Notes: generated from the letters alone by a model not told the origin. A stretch of DNA of 64,000 nt from Tuberibacillus sp. Marseille-P3662 (GCF_900178005.1 NZ_FXBS01000005.1:426507-490506), one strand, 5' to 3'; counted from the first letter of the stretch, positions 49,740-58,575 are shown. Made by a program: numbers and translations.

Positions 49740-50588
49740 ATGCAAAGAAGTCTACCATTAAGGATGATACAATATCTTTTCGCTTTAATTGTTTTATTTT
49801 TTACATTGGCTCCCTTTATTTGGATGTTTATCACTAGTATATCATACTCAGAGGACTTAAGAGAGGTTCCTTTAAGATGGCTCCCTAAAAATATTACATG
49901 GGAAAGATATATTGATATCTTCAGTAATAGTGGAAATGAAATGGCCAATACTTTTCGAATCGCTATGTTTAACACTATACAAGTTGCCGGTTGTGTTACA
50001 ATCATTGCGTTAGTCGTTGGTGGTATTGCGGCTTATGCCTTTGCGAGATTACGTTTTAAGTTCAGGCAAAACATGATTTATTTATTCTTATTCACCTATA
50101 TGATCCCGCCAATTGTTATTGTCATCCCTTTATATTTATTTATAAGCAGTCTAAATTTGCTTGATTCTAAATTTACTCTCGTTCTATTAGATGCTACATT
50201 TATAATTCCGTTCGTTATCTGGATCATGCAGAGTTACTTTAGCTCAATAAATGATGATTTCGAAGAAGCTGCATCCATCGATGGATGCAACAGGTTTCAA
50301 GTTCTTTGGTACATCATTGTGCCCATTGCTAGGCCTGGATTCATTGCAACTGGCATTTTGTCATTTTTAATGGCATGGGAAGAATTTTTTTATGCATTAA
50401 TCTTTACTTCGAGTTTGGATGCCAAAACGATTTCTGTTGCTATCGCAGAATTTAGCGGTAGGCATCTCACGGATTATGGAATGACGGCAACAGGGGGCAT
50501 CATAGCTTCCATTCCACCTGTTTTAATCGCTATCATTTTTCAAAGGTATCTTGTGAAAGGAATGAGCGGAGGCGGTGTAAAAGAGTAG
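49740..50588 (+). CDS. ABC sugar permease, MalG/UgpE type
   Basis: Second permease of the importer, 282 residues, starting three bases after the stop of its partner. Six helices; EAA loop FEEAASIDGCNRFQVLWYII; typical ends FTLAPFIWMFITSISYSE and FQRYLVKGMSGGGVKE. The natural end at TAG 50586-50588 fits the family, although an open frame continues after it (see the remnant that follows). Confidence 0.93.
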   Translation: MQRSLPLRMIQYLFALIVLFFTLAPFIWMFITSISYSEDLREVPLRWLPKNITWERYIDIFSNSGNEMANTFRIAMFNTIQVAGCVTIIALVVGGIAAYAFARLRFKFRQNMIYLFLFTYMIPPIVIVIPLYLFISSLNLLDSKFTLVLLDATFIIPFVIWIMQSYFSSINDDFEEAASIDGCNRFQVLWYIIVPIARPGFIATGILSFLMAWEEFFYALIFTSSLDAKTISVAIAEFSGRHLTDYGMTATGGIIASIPPVLIAIIFQRYLVKGMSGGGVKE

Positions 50589-50774
50589 ATTAACAGACAA
50601 CAGATTCCTAAGCTTAATGCGATTAATCGGCTCGTTTCTTTAAATTCAAGTCGTGAAGATTATCAATTTACTTTTACGGCACTTAGACGTATACAAAATA
50701 ATATCAATCATTCATTGAAAAGAGCCAATGAGATTGTGGCTGAGACATTAGAAGGTCTTGATCATCCGTCATAA
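50589..50774 (+). pseudogene. in-frame open remnant after the permease stop
   Basis: Directly behind the TAG of the permease, 61 codons run in the same frame to a TAA at 50772-50774. The translation (NRLVSLNSSREDYQFTFTAL, RRIQNNINHSLKRANEIVAE) looks like a real, helical protein C-terminus but has no start. I do not recognise the family. Most likely the tail of a deleted last gene of the operon. Confidence 0.5.
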
Positions 50775-50917
50775 TGTGGGGAAGAGATGGATTGAAGCGG
50801 AAGGTGTACTATGATTTATATAAATATCAGAGCTTAGATTTTAGCTATTAAGTAGGATTGTTTAAGTAAAAATGATAAAGAAGAAACGCGGGTGACTATC
50901 CCGCGTTTCTTTCATGT

Positions 50918-52294
50918 CTAAGCACTCATTTCATCATGATCTGCTTGGACTTTCCGATCTTTAATTGAGACATAACTGGCGAGGGCGATGAACAGTCCAC
51001 ACACAATAATGACTGTTACGTATGTTCCGCCAATCCCCAATTTCGACATATATCCTGCTAAGACACCTGCCCAACCAAAGTCACTGTCTCCAAAGGTTGT
51101 GTTGGAAAGGCCGAAAGAACCCAAAAATGACAGCAGCATTGCTGGAAGGACTGTTATTAATATGCCGTTGATAAACGAACCAATAATAGCACCACGTCTT
51201 CCGCCTGTAGCATTTCCAAATACGCCAGCTGTACCGCCGTCGAAGAAATGGGGAACCATGCCGGGAATGATTAATACGAGTCCCAGCGGCCCCATCACTG
51301 CCATACTGATTAAACCGCCTATTAAGCTGGCGATAAAACCAACCAACACTGCTGTCGGTGCAAAAGTAAATGTAGTTGGGGCATCAAGAGCTGGTAACGC
51401 ATTCGGTACAATTTTTTGGGCAATACCTTGAAAGGCAGGGACAATCTCGGCAAGAATCATTCGAACTCCCATCAAGATAACGGCAAGACCGGCACCAAAG
51501 GTGATAGCTTGAACGATGGCATACATAATATAGTTGCTACCGTCAGTGAAATCTTTTAGCGCATTGGGACCGGCGGCGATAGCAAGGATGACATACATAA
51601 TAATCATAGTTAGCGTTGTCATTACAGTAGAATCTCGAAGAAACTCCAATTTCGAAGAGATTTTAATATCTTCAGTGGTTTTCTCTTTGTTTCCAATCGA
51701 TTTTCCTGTGAGTGATGATATAATATATCCTAATGAATTGAAATGCCCTAATGCAAAAGGAGCATTATTCGTGATCTTTCTCATAAATGGATGAACCAAT
51801 GCTGGCATCATGGTAGCGACTGTGCCTAATAAGATACCTCCTAAAATAGCTTGATTTGTACTTGCTACTCCTGCACTGCCAAGGACAACAGCAAATAATG
51901 TTGCCATGAAGAATAAATGGTGCCCTGTCAAGAAGATGAATTTAGCAGGTGTGATGCGTGCAAGAATAATATTCATAATAAATCCCAATGCCATAATAAT
52001 GGCTGTCTGTGCTCCAAAAGCGTCTTGTGCCACGGCTACAATGGCTTCATTTGTCGGGACAACACCGTGAAGGTTGAACCCTTCTTGAACCATGGTCCCT
52101 AAAGGTTTGAGAGCTGCAACAATAATATCAGAGCCACCAGTTAAAATGAGAAAGCCGACAATGGTCTTTAACGTTCCAGAGATAACGTCACTGAAAGCTT
52201 TCTTTTGTGCTAATAAACCGATGAGAGCCATTAGCCCAACCAAAAAGGCTGGCTTACTCAATACCTCATTAACGATAAAATGTAATATTACCAA
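50918..52294 (-). CDS. ascorbate-type PTS EIIC component (UlaA/SgaT family)
   Basis: Membrane permease of an ascorbate-type phosphotransferase system, about 458 residues and around ten helices. LLTGGSDIIVAALKPLGTMV-like N-terminal region, FILARITPAKFIFLTGHHLFF-like segment (LARITPAKFIFLTGHHLFFM), GPLGLVLIIPGMVPHFFDGG and GGRRGAIIGSF are UlaA/SgaT hallmarks. GGAG lies one base from ATG 52300 but seven from TTG 52294, so TTG was chosen. Pairs with the EIIB gene upstream; substrate may be ascorbate or another acid sugar or polyol. Confidence 0.9.
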   Translation of the reverse strand: MVILHFIVNEVLSKPAFLVGLMALIGLLAQKKAFSDVISGTLKTIVGFLILTGGSDIIVAALKPLGTMVQEGFNLHGVVPTNEAIVAVAQDAFGAQTAIIMALGFIMNIILARITPAKFIFLTGHHLFFMATLFAVVLGSAGVASTNQAILGGILLGTVATMMPALVHPFMRKITNNAPFALGHFNSLGYIISSLTGKSIGNKEKTTEDIKISSKLEFLRDSTVMTTLTMIIMYVILAIAAGPNALKDFTDGSNYIMYAIVQAITFGAGLAVILMGVRMILAEIVPAFQGIAQKIVPNALPALDAPTTFTFAPTAVLVGFIASLIGGLISMAVMGPLGLVLIIPGMVPHFFDGGTAGVFGNATGGRRGAIIGSFINGILITVLPAMLLSFLGSFGLSNTTFGDSDFGWAGVLAGYMSKLGIGGTYVTVIIVCGLFIALASYVSIKDRKVQADHDEMSA

Positions 52295-52310
52295 GTTCAT
52301 TCTCCTTTAC

Positions 52311-52589
52311 TTACTGAATGTTTGCTAAAACGGGCTCTAACTTTTCTTTCATCTCATTACGGTCAACATAATTTTTTACTGTAACGATGGGGGTATCTAT
52401 ACTCCCGGTCAACATGTTAGAGAACTGTTCCGATGTCACAATGATATCGCTTGTCTCGGATTTAGCTGAGCCGATATCAGACGTTTGTACGTTGGCTTTT
52501 ATCCCCAAATCTTTTAATACGGCTTCCGCAGTCATTCTTAATACCATGCTGCTTCCTAGTCCATTTCCACATACGGCTAATACTTTCAT
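52311..52589 (-). CDS. ascorbate-type PTS EIIB component
   Basis: 92-residue phosphocarrier with the phosphorylated cysteine in VLAVCGNGLGSSMVLRMTAE at residue 7. GGAGG lies nine bases before the ATG on the minus strand. It takes phosphate from an EIIA and passes it to the sugar carried by the EIIC. The only EIIA in the cluster is the C-terminal domain of the regulator just upstream. Confidence 0.93.
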   Translation of the reverse strand: MKVLAVCGNGLGSSMVLRMTAEAVLKDLGIKANVQTSDIGSAKSETSDIIVTSEQFSNMLTGSIDTPIVTVKNYVDRNEMKEKLEPVLANIQ

Positions 52590-52602
52590 ATTTTTGTTCC
52601 TC

Positions 52603-54723
52603 CTAAATCGATACTTGGTTAACCAAGTTCATAATCGTCTTTGGATCAGTGGCCTGGATCATCTCATCTACACTGTCTTGGTTCGAAATCAATTCTGTTA
52701 GCTGCGATAAGGCCTTTAAGTGGGTGTCATTATCCACCGCAGCTAGGACAATGACCATTTGTACAAAATGGTCTTCCTGGTCGGAAAAATAGATTCCGTC
52801 TTTTATCGTCAATAAACTCATCCCTAGTCGCTGAACGCCTGATTCAGGCCGTGCATGGGGTACAGCAATTTTGGGGGCAATTACGATATATGGGCCGTTA
52901 TCCTTTACACCTTGAATCATCGCGTTAATATAGGTCTCTTCAATATATCCCTGTTCTTGTAGAGGTTGGGCGGCGACTTTAATTGCCTCCTGCCAACTTT
53001 CTACACTTCTATTGGGAAGGATGTGGTCTTCTGACAGAACTTCATTGAGCATGGGCTTTCTAGACTCCCTTACTTTTGCATTGTTATTGTTTAAAAATTG
53101 GTCTAAATCTAATTTTAGGGCTTCCAAATGATTAATCTCGGTATGTTTTTGAATAATTGATAGGAGTTCTTCCGTTTCAACAGAAGCATCTGCATGTTGT
53201 CCTGACTCATGTTGCATCTGTTTTAACAACCGCTCTTTTTCTGCATGACCCAATATTGGGCTTACTTGGAAGACTTTTGGGTCATCAGGTATGGGCTTCG
53301 TTGAAAAAATGTAGTCAATATTACTAAAATCACAGCGCTGGTAATGTTTTAAAGAAACGGTGTTTACAATCTCGATTGTCGAAACCAAGCCTTCTATTTG
53401 GGCTTTCAAGATATTGGAAGTCCCGACGCCGTTTTCACAGACGACTATGCCTTTCTTCTTCGGCGCGATTTGGGTATCATGTTTTCTTAACCATCCTCCG
53501 AAATGCATGGCAATATAGGCCGTTTCATCATCTCTTAGCGGTTGTTGTAATAATTTCTCGAAGTGGTGAACCACTTTTTTTGTGATCTCAAAGATCTCCC
53601 AATAAGTTTTCTTGATTTCCATAGTTAGCAAATTTTCAACAAAGACACCGTATTTTAATCGGTAATAGGTCGGTTTTAAATGAATGAATAGCTGTTTCTC
53701 TAGACATTTTCGTTCCTCAAAAATTACACAAGCCCGATTTTGAAATTCGGTAACCATTAACTGAATAACCTGTTTTAATTGTCCTAGTTCCTGATGGGTT
53801 TCCTCAGATAATGTTGATGAATCTACCTTTGCTCCTAATAAGTTCATGGTTAGAAAACAAATGTCATCTTCTGGCCATTCAATATTTAGATAACGGTTTA
53901 AGCGATCAGCGATATATTCAGCTGCTTGATATTCCTGGGTTTGAATCAGTGCTTCCTTTTGTTGTTGATTCAAAGTAATGTGCTCTCCGGATTTTAATCG
54001 CTTACAAATGACAATAGACTTAATTGCTAAATTGTCATGCATTTCATCTGTATAACTGACATGGATGATTTTTTCCGCCTCTGACACCCATTGTTTTAAA
54101 ACGGGGAACATTTGAATTTCAAAATGATCATCATTTTTCACTTCAGGAGACGGCTCATTTAATATATCCATAAGTCTTAAAGGTATGTGATCCCAGTTTT
54201 GTTGCGAGAATAATTTTGCGAAATATTGAACAAATACTTGGCGCTTATTCTCTTCGTTTCCTACAAGGGTATATCCCGTGTTTCGGATAAAAGTGATGTC
54301 TAAGTTAAGAGACGAAAGGGCTTGCCTTAATTCTGCGATATCGTGTGTGATTGTACTTCTGCTGACCCATAATTTTTTAGCAAAGTCTTTGGCATAGTAA
54401 GACTGATTGTTTAACATCAAGACGGCGATACATGCCAAGCGTTCATCTTTAGAGAGATGATAATACCAGCCTTTAATGCTATTCAAATAATGGGGGAGTT
54501 TTTGCTTGATCTTATCTTCGAGATATATTCCTTTCCCGTATTGCTGATTAATGGTATCCAACTGATGGTCTTCCAGCCAGTTATTGATTTGCCGTACGTC
54601 ATAATAAACTGTGCGTTTGGAAACCTGTAATTTCTTTTGCAGTTCATCTGCTGTGAGATAGGACGGTGTATTCATTAACTGATCAAGAATAAAGACACTT
54701 CGTTTGCTTAAGGTCATCGACAT
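52603..54723 (-). CDS. PRD-containing BglG/MtlR-type transcriptional regulator with EIIA domain
   Basis: About 706 residues: HTH_11 (TPSYLTADELQKKLQVSKRT), a second HTH/Mga region (LWVSRSTITHDIAELRQALS), PRD1 (about 180-290), PRD2 (about 295-400, with HLKPTYYRLK and AYIAMHFGG), an EIIB-like domain (KKGIVVCENGVGTSNILKAQ), and a C-terminal EIIA of the fructose/mannitol type with the active His in IAVPHARPES. A transcription activator whose activity depends on PTS phosphorylation. ATG 54723 has GGAG in front; 54717 is an alternative. The EIIA may also serve the EIIB/EIIC genes downstream. Confidence 0.92.
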   Translation of the reverse strand: MSMTLSKRSVFILDQLMNTPSYLTADELQKKLQVSKRTVYYDVRQINNWLEDHQLDTINQQYGKGIYLEDKIKQKLPHYLNSIKGWYYHLSKDERLACIAVLMLNNQSYYAKDFAKKLWVSRSTITHDIAELRQALSSLNLDITFIRNTGYTLVGNEENKRQVFVQYFAKLFSQQNWDHIPLRLMDILNEPSPEVKNDDHFEIQMFPVLKQWVSEAEKIIHVSYTDEMHDNLAIKSIVICKRLKSGEHITLNQQQKEALIQTQEYQAAEYIADRLNRYLNIEWPEDDICFLTMNLLGAKVDSSTLSEETHQELGQLKQVIQLMVTEFQNRACVIFEERKCLEKQLFIHLKPTYYRLKYGVFVENLLTMEIKKTYWEIFEITKKVVHHFEKLLQQPLRDDETAYIAMHFGGWLRKHDTQIAPKKKGIVVCENGVGTSNILKAQIEGLVSTIEIVNTVSLKHYQRCDFSNIDYIFSTKPIPDDPKVFQVSPILGHAEKERLLKQMQHESGQHADASVETEELLSIIQKHTEINHLEALKLDLDQFLNNNNAKVRESRKPMLNEVLSEDHILPNRSVESWQEAIKVAAQPLQEQGYIEETYINAMIQGVKDNGPYIVIAPKIAVPHARPESGVQRLGMSLLTIKDGIYFSDQEDHFVQMVIVLAAVDNDTHLKALSQLTELISNQDSVDEMIQATDPKTIMNLVNQVSI

Positions 54724-54754
54724 GCCGCTCCTTAGATTTTGCAAAAACTAAACA

Positions 54755-54781
54755 ATTCAAAGTAGGTACCTTACTTTGAAT
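54755..54781. promoter_or_regulatory. palindrome upstream of the PTS operon
   Basis: ATTCAAAGTA (54755-54764) and TACTTTGAAT (54772-54781) are perfect inverted copies around GGTACCT, about 30 bases before the regulator start. Probable operator, perhaps autoregulatory. The rest of the gene-free stretch 54782-55031 holds nothing I recognise. Confidence 0.5.
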
Positions 54782-55031
54782 CTTATTATAAATTGCTTTA
54801 TAGGCTGATGTTAAGGGATTTTGGTGGGTGATTATTGTCAATTGAAATTTTGCAATTTATTGCTTGAGTAGTGTGTAAGGTAAAAAATATTAAGAGGGCC
54901 ATTTAGGACAACGTATGCTATCTCTTCAAATGTCATTTGGTGTACAATAGAGAAAAGTTGTCAGTTGTTCCGTCATTCATACCTCAATTGTTTTCATTAC
55001 AAAATTAAGTGAAGCTAAGGGAGGCTCGAAA

Positions 55032-55361
55032 ATGGAGACAGTTTTAGTAACGGGGTATGCGCAGGCCCCGCAAGGTTCTTCCATGTATGAGTTATACAAA
55101 TATGCAGGGATTGTTTTAGAAGTTGATTCTAGGAATGATGTGATTGTTAATGCTGAATTCACTTTTGTTACAGATTTAGCTAAGGATTTTTTTAGGCGGT
55201 TGCTGATTGGCTACGACATGAATCGAGGCAGTGATGAGCTGATTGCTTATATACAGAAAAGTTACTTCGCTCCGTCCATTAACTCGATTAGTGTCGCTGT
55301 TAAAGCGGCTTTTAGAAGATATGAAGAACAAAAGTCAAAATCATATAATGGATTGTTTTGA
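55032..55361 (+). CDS. DUF3870-family protein
   Basis: 109 residues, soluble. VLVTGYAQAPQGSSMYELYK, GIVLEVDSRNDVIVNAEFTF and the late RLLIGYDMN fit DUF3870, a family of unknown role often next to catabolic operons for unusual acids. GGGAGG precedes the ATG. It stands before the hydrolase/MLE/DUF3237 operon but has its own terminator-free end and a separate promoter follows, so co-function is suggested, not shown. Confidence 0.75.
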   Translation: METVLVTGYAQAPQGSSMYELYKYAGIVLEVDSRNDVIVNAEFTFVTDLAKDFFRRLLIGYDMNRGSDELIAYIQKSYFAPSINSISVAVKAAFRRYEEQKSKSYNGLF

Positions 55362-55367
55362 AAGCGT

Positions 55368-55396
55368 TTGACAAACATTGAACGTGGTGGTATTAT
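55368..55396 (+). promoter_or_regulatory. sigma-A promoter of the hydrolase/MLE operon
   Basis: TTGACA (55368-55373), exactly 17 bases, TATTAT (55391-55396). TTGAAAGCGTTTGACA over the -35 resembles a CcpA cre site in its left half (TGAAAGCG) only. Leader of about 200 bases to the first gene. Confidence 0.7.
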
Positions 55397-55480
55397 CTAA
55401 ATAACATTTTGAATAGTTGCAATTTACGTATGAAAAACATCATTTTAAATAGCAGGATTCAAAAGATCCTTCTTAATTTA

Positions 55481-55567
55481 AAATACTCAGTTTTTCTGGC
55501 AGTAATAAGGTGTATGTCCGTTTAGATACGGCACTTACTTATTATCGCGGGGAAATCTGGGTATTTT
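55481..55567 (+). ncRNA. candidate structured leader RNA / terminator-attenuator
   Basis: Outer stem AAATACTCAG (55481-55490) with CTGGGTATTT (55557-55566), one G-U pair, followed by more T; inner stem TAATAAG (55503-55509) with CTTATTA (55538-55544); apical CCG...CGG. It lies between a strong promoter and the alpha/beta hydrolase gene. I do not recognise a known riboswitch class. Confidence 0.45.
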
Positions 55568-55608
55568 TTTAGGCATATGTAAGTGATTTTATTAAGGGGT
55601 GAGGAAGC

Positions 55609-56445
55609 GTGGAGCGGAATGTGGAGACCAAACAAGGGCGGACGTTTCATATCCATGATACGCCTGGTAGCAAAGGAACGATCATCGCCGTGCATGGATT
55701 AACAGGGAATTATAAGCAAATGGTTTATTATCAAAAAGCCTTTTATGGTGAATACCGCTTTATTAGTTATGACTTACGGGGTAGAGGCAATAGTGATCCT
55801 GCTGATCAAGAAACCTCCATTTTGACTCATGCGGATGACTTAATGGATTTGATAGATACACTGGACATCGAAGATCCTATTTTAATGGGGTATTCAATGG
55901 GGGGCTATATTTGTGCGATCGTCGCCAGCCACCTGCCAAACCTTGCGGGACTCATTTTATTAGATGGCGCCGGTGAGGTTGATCATTCCCAAAGAGAATT
56001 GATTATTCCTTCATTAAATCGTTTGAAGAAAACCTATGCCTCTCCAGAAGACTATGTTAATACAACAAAAGCAATCTATGAAAATCTTGGGATTGATTGG
56101 AATCAGACCTTAGATGAGATTGCACGTTATGAGATTAAGAAAAACGAAAGTAATATAAATTGGATCCACAAATCAGATTCTCATTTCATTGAACAGGATT
56201 TTGAAAGCTTTTATTCCTTTGACTCAGAAAACACGGGTCCGTCGATTTCATGTCCAACGTTATTGATCATCGCGACGGGAAAAATGGGGGATCAGCCTTC
56301 TCTGTTCAATGACCAATCGTACATGAATATAAAACAACTTATACCCAACATTCATTCTGAGTGTACTGAAGCTAATCATTATACGCTCGTTTTTAATCAA
56401 CAACCAGATATTATCCAGCATATTGGAGATTTTCTAGAAAGTTAA
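55609..56445 (+). CDS. alpha/beta-fold hydrolase
   Basis: 278-residue soluble hydrolase with IIAVHGLTGNYKQMVYYQKA (oxyanion loop), RGRGNSDPADQ, nucleophile elbow GYSMGGYICAIV (Ser about 98) and a late His in NHYTLVF. The start is GTG 55609, preceded by AAGGGGTGAGGAAGC. Followed by an MLE-family enzyme and a DUF3237 protein; in that company an enol-lactone or ester hydrolase role is plausible. Substrate unknown. Confidence 0.85.
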   Translation: MERNVETKQGRTFHIHDTPGSKGTIIAVHGLTGNYKQMVYYQKAFYGEYRFISYDLRGRGNSDPADQETSILTHADDLMDLIDTLDIEDPILMGYSMGGYICAIVASHLPNLAGLILLDGAGEVDHSQRELIIPSLNRLKKTYASPEDYVNTTKAIYENLGIDWNQTLDEIARYEIKKNESNINWIHKSDSHFIEQDFESFYSFDSENTGPSISCPTLLIIATGKMGDQPSLFNDQSYMNIKQLIPNIHSECTEANHYTLVFNQQPDIIQHIGDFLES

Positions 56446-56550
56446 CCTGGTGAAGGGGAATGAAAGGAATGGGTCGGAATAAATGAAAGCATATTTATTA
56501 GGAGCATTTGGAAGAAAATCGTTTAATTCTTGAGGGAGGATAACAATAAC

Positions 56551-57690
56551 ATGGGTGAAATAAAGATCAAGAAACTCACAACTGAGCTTTTGGATATTCC
56601 AATCAAACGGCCTCATCAATTTGCGACGGTTAAGGTATCCTCCAAAAGTTTTGTCTTAATTCGGTTGGAATTAAGTAATGGGTTCATCGGTATTGGAGAG
56701 GGAACCACACCAGGTATTTGGTGGAACGGGGAAAGCGTCGAAACGATGCAACTCGTGATAGAGCAATATATAGCACCCCTTTTAGCCGAAGAGGATCCCA
56801 GAAACTTAGAAACATTATTACAAAGGATTAACAGACATATTAGAGGTAATGCATTTGCCAAAGCGACTGTTGAAATGGCGCTATATGATGTTATTGGTAA
56901 AATATATAACGTTCCTGTATATCAACTGCTGGGAGGACTGTACCAAGAACGGATTCCTGTCCGGTGGTCTTTAGCTTCCGGGACGCCAGAAGGTGATATT
57001 CAAGAGGCAAAGGATTACGTCATGTCGGGTCAGTATCATATTTTTAAGATCAAGTCTGGCAAAGCATCCCCTTCAGATGATGTCAGACGATCTATTCATA
57101 TTGCCGATGGTATAAAGGATGATTCGACGATTGGCATTGATCCAAATGGATCTTGGGATCGGCTAACATCGAAAAAGTCTATGGAGGATCTTTCTAAGTC
57201 GAACATCGATTTTATCGAACAGCCTCTTCCTCCTAATGACATTGAAGGTTTAGCACAGTTGGCTGATATGAAGCAGGTCCCTATTATGGCTGATGAAAGT
57301 TTGCAATCGATCCATGATGCCCTTCGACTTGTTGATCAAAAAGCTGCTGACATCTTTTCTCTAAAAATTCATAAATCAGGCGGCATGAAAAATACTGTCA
57401 AAATTGCCGGCATAGCCGAAGCAGCAGGTATCTCTTGTTTTGGCGGTACGTCTCTTGAAAGTTCGATTGGAACCGCGGCGTGTTTACATGCTTATTGTTC
57501 CATTTCTAATCTTGACTATGGCAGTGAATTGTTTGGTCCTGATTGGCTGGCTGATGATTTAGTCACAGATCCTATTACTATTAAGGAAGGACAAATACAA
57601 GTTCCTCATCAACCAGGATTAGGTGTGGAACTGGATGAAGACAAGATAGCGACTTATAAAAGAACATGTAAACAGGGGGTATCAAACTAA
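56551..57690 (+). CDS. mandelate racemase/muconate lactonizing enzyme family protein
   Basis: Enolase-superfamily enzyme, 379 residues. N-terminal capping domain, then a barrel with the KxK general base in FKIKSGKASP, metal ligands Asp in IGIDPNGSWD, Glu in IDFIEQPLPP and Asp-Glu in IMADESLQ, and the second lysine in SLKIHKSGGM. This is the muconate-cycloisomerase/dipeptide-epimerase subgroup pattern. GGAGG lies eleven bases before ATG 56551; the TTG at 56530 is too early. Its stop overlaps the start of the DUF3237 gene. Likely a cycloisomerisation or lactone step. Confidence 0.9.
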   Translation: MGEIKIKKLTTELLDIPIKRPHQFATVKVSSKSFVLIRLELSNGFIGIGEGTTPGIWWNGESVETMQLVIEQYIAPLLAEEDPRNLETLLQRINRHIRGNAFAKATVEMALYDVIGKIYNVPVYQLLGGLYQERIPVRWSLASGTPEGDIQEAKDYVMSGQYHIFKIKSGKASPSDDVRRSIHIADGIKDDSTIGIDPNGSWDRLTSKKSMEDLSKSNIDFIEQPLPPNDIEGLAQLADMKQVPIMADESLQSIHDALRLVDQKAADIFSLKIHKSGGMKNTVKIAGIAEAAGISCFGGTSLESSIGTAACLHAYCSISNLDYGSELFGPDWLADDLVTDPITIKEGQIQVPHQPGLGVELDEDKIATYKRTCKQGVSN

Positions 57691-58157
57691 TGGAACACTT
57701 AGATTCACCTGCTCTTTCCTTTTTATTTGATATGGAGTTACAAGTGGAAGCCCCTTATTTACCTGGGCAAACACCTAAAGGGAATAAACGAATTATTAGA
57801 GTATCGGGTGGTACCTTTCAAGGAGAATTACTTAAGGGGGAGGTCGTCCCTGGGGGAGATGACTGGATAACTGTACGTGAAGATGGCACCATCATTCAGG
57901 ATGTGCGGATTTTGCTGAAAACAGATGACGAAGCACTCATTATGATGACCTACCGAGGGATCCGTACCGGACGCCCTGAGGTGTTAGAGCGTCTTGATAA
58001 TAATGAGGACGTCGACCCAAGCGACTATTATTTCCGAACTGCTCCTACATTTGAAACGTCTTCAGCCAAATATCATTGGTTAAATAATAGAATCGTCGTT
58101 TCAACAGGCAAACGGATGCCGGGAAAGGTTAACTATTCCGTTTATGTCGTGGATTGA
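57690..58157 (+). CDS. DUF3237-family protein
   Basis: 155 residues, predicted beta-barrel: IIRVSGGTFQGELLKGEVVP, GGDDWITVREDGT, LIMMTYRGIR and FRTAPTFETSSAKYHWLNN are the DUF3237 landmarks. Function unknown; the family often lies with aromatic and lactone degradation genes. The start overlaps the MLE stop by one base (TAATG), so the two are coupled. Confidence 0.85.
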   Translation: MEHLDSPALSFLFDMELQVEAPYLPGQTPKGNKRIIRVSGGTFQGELLKGEVVPGGDDWITVREDGTIIQDVRILLKTDDEALIMMTYRGIRTGRPEVLERLDNNEDVDPSDYYFRTAPTFETSSAKYHWLNNRIVVSTGKRMPGKVNYSVYVVD

Positions 58158-58191
58158 ATCAGTCTAAGACGTCATCCCCTTAATGATTCAT

Positions 58192-58253
58192 TGTCAGACG
58201 GGTCAAGCACCTTGTTGTTACAAACCCTTGGCCGGTTCGGCTTGACTCTGATA
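58192..58253 (+). terminator. two-part hairpin after the DUF3237 gene
   Basis: TCAGA-cgg-GTCAAGC pairs with GCTTGAC-TCTGA across a GC-rich loop that can itself fold. Only a weak T-run follows, so it may be a processing or stability element. Confidence 0.45.
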
Positions 58254-58349
58254 ATAACTAGAAGGAGTCATATCCAATTAACGGGACAAAAAAGGGATTA
58301 ATGAAACGAAATTTTTAGTAAAGTTTTGTTTTTTGCTAGGTGGGATAAG

Positions 58350-58550
58350 ATGAATGATCAGGAACGACAAAAAATGCAGGAAGCTGCTAGGAAGACTGTT
58401 GAAATGAACCGGACACTTCTTAATGAGGTTGAGCAATTACTCAATGATAACAAAAAACTCGAAGAAGAAAATCAAAAGTGGCGTGAGCATTTCGAAGCGG
58501 GTTCTGCAATTTACAAGCAAACGCAAAAAAGTCCTGTCCGATCGGGTTAA
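58350..58550 (+). CDS. small coiled-coil protein, function unknown
   Basis: 66 residues from ATG 58350 with GGTGGGA in front. Almost wholly a helical coiled coil (MNDQERQKMQEAARKTVEMN, LLNEVEQLLNDNKKLEEENQ). The frame opens earlier at 58326 but without a site. No family recognised. Ends shortly before a bidirectional terminator. Confidence 0.6.
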   Translation: MNDQERQKMQEAARKTVEMNRTLLNEVEQLLNDNKKLEEENQKWREHFEAGSAIYKQTQKSPVRSG

Positions 58551-58575
58551 TAAGTGAATAGCAAGCGGTCATTAA

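Noticed and set aside
55358..55373. CcpA cre site over the -35 of the hydrolase operon
   Set aside because: Only the left half (TGAAAGCG) matches; the right half of the consensus is missing.
56483..56533. 16-codon frame MKAYLLGAFGRKSFNS before the MLE gene
   Set aside because: Weak start signal and no sign of regulation; may be a chance frame or the stub of a deleted gene.
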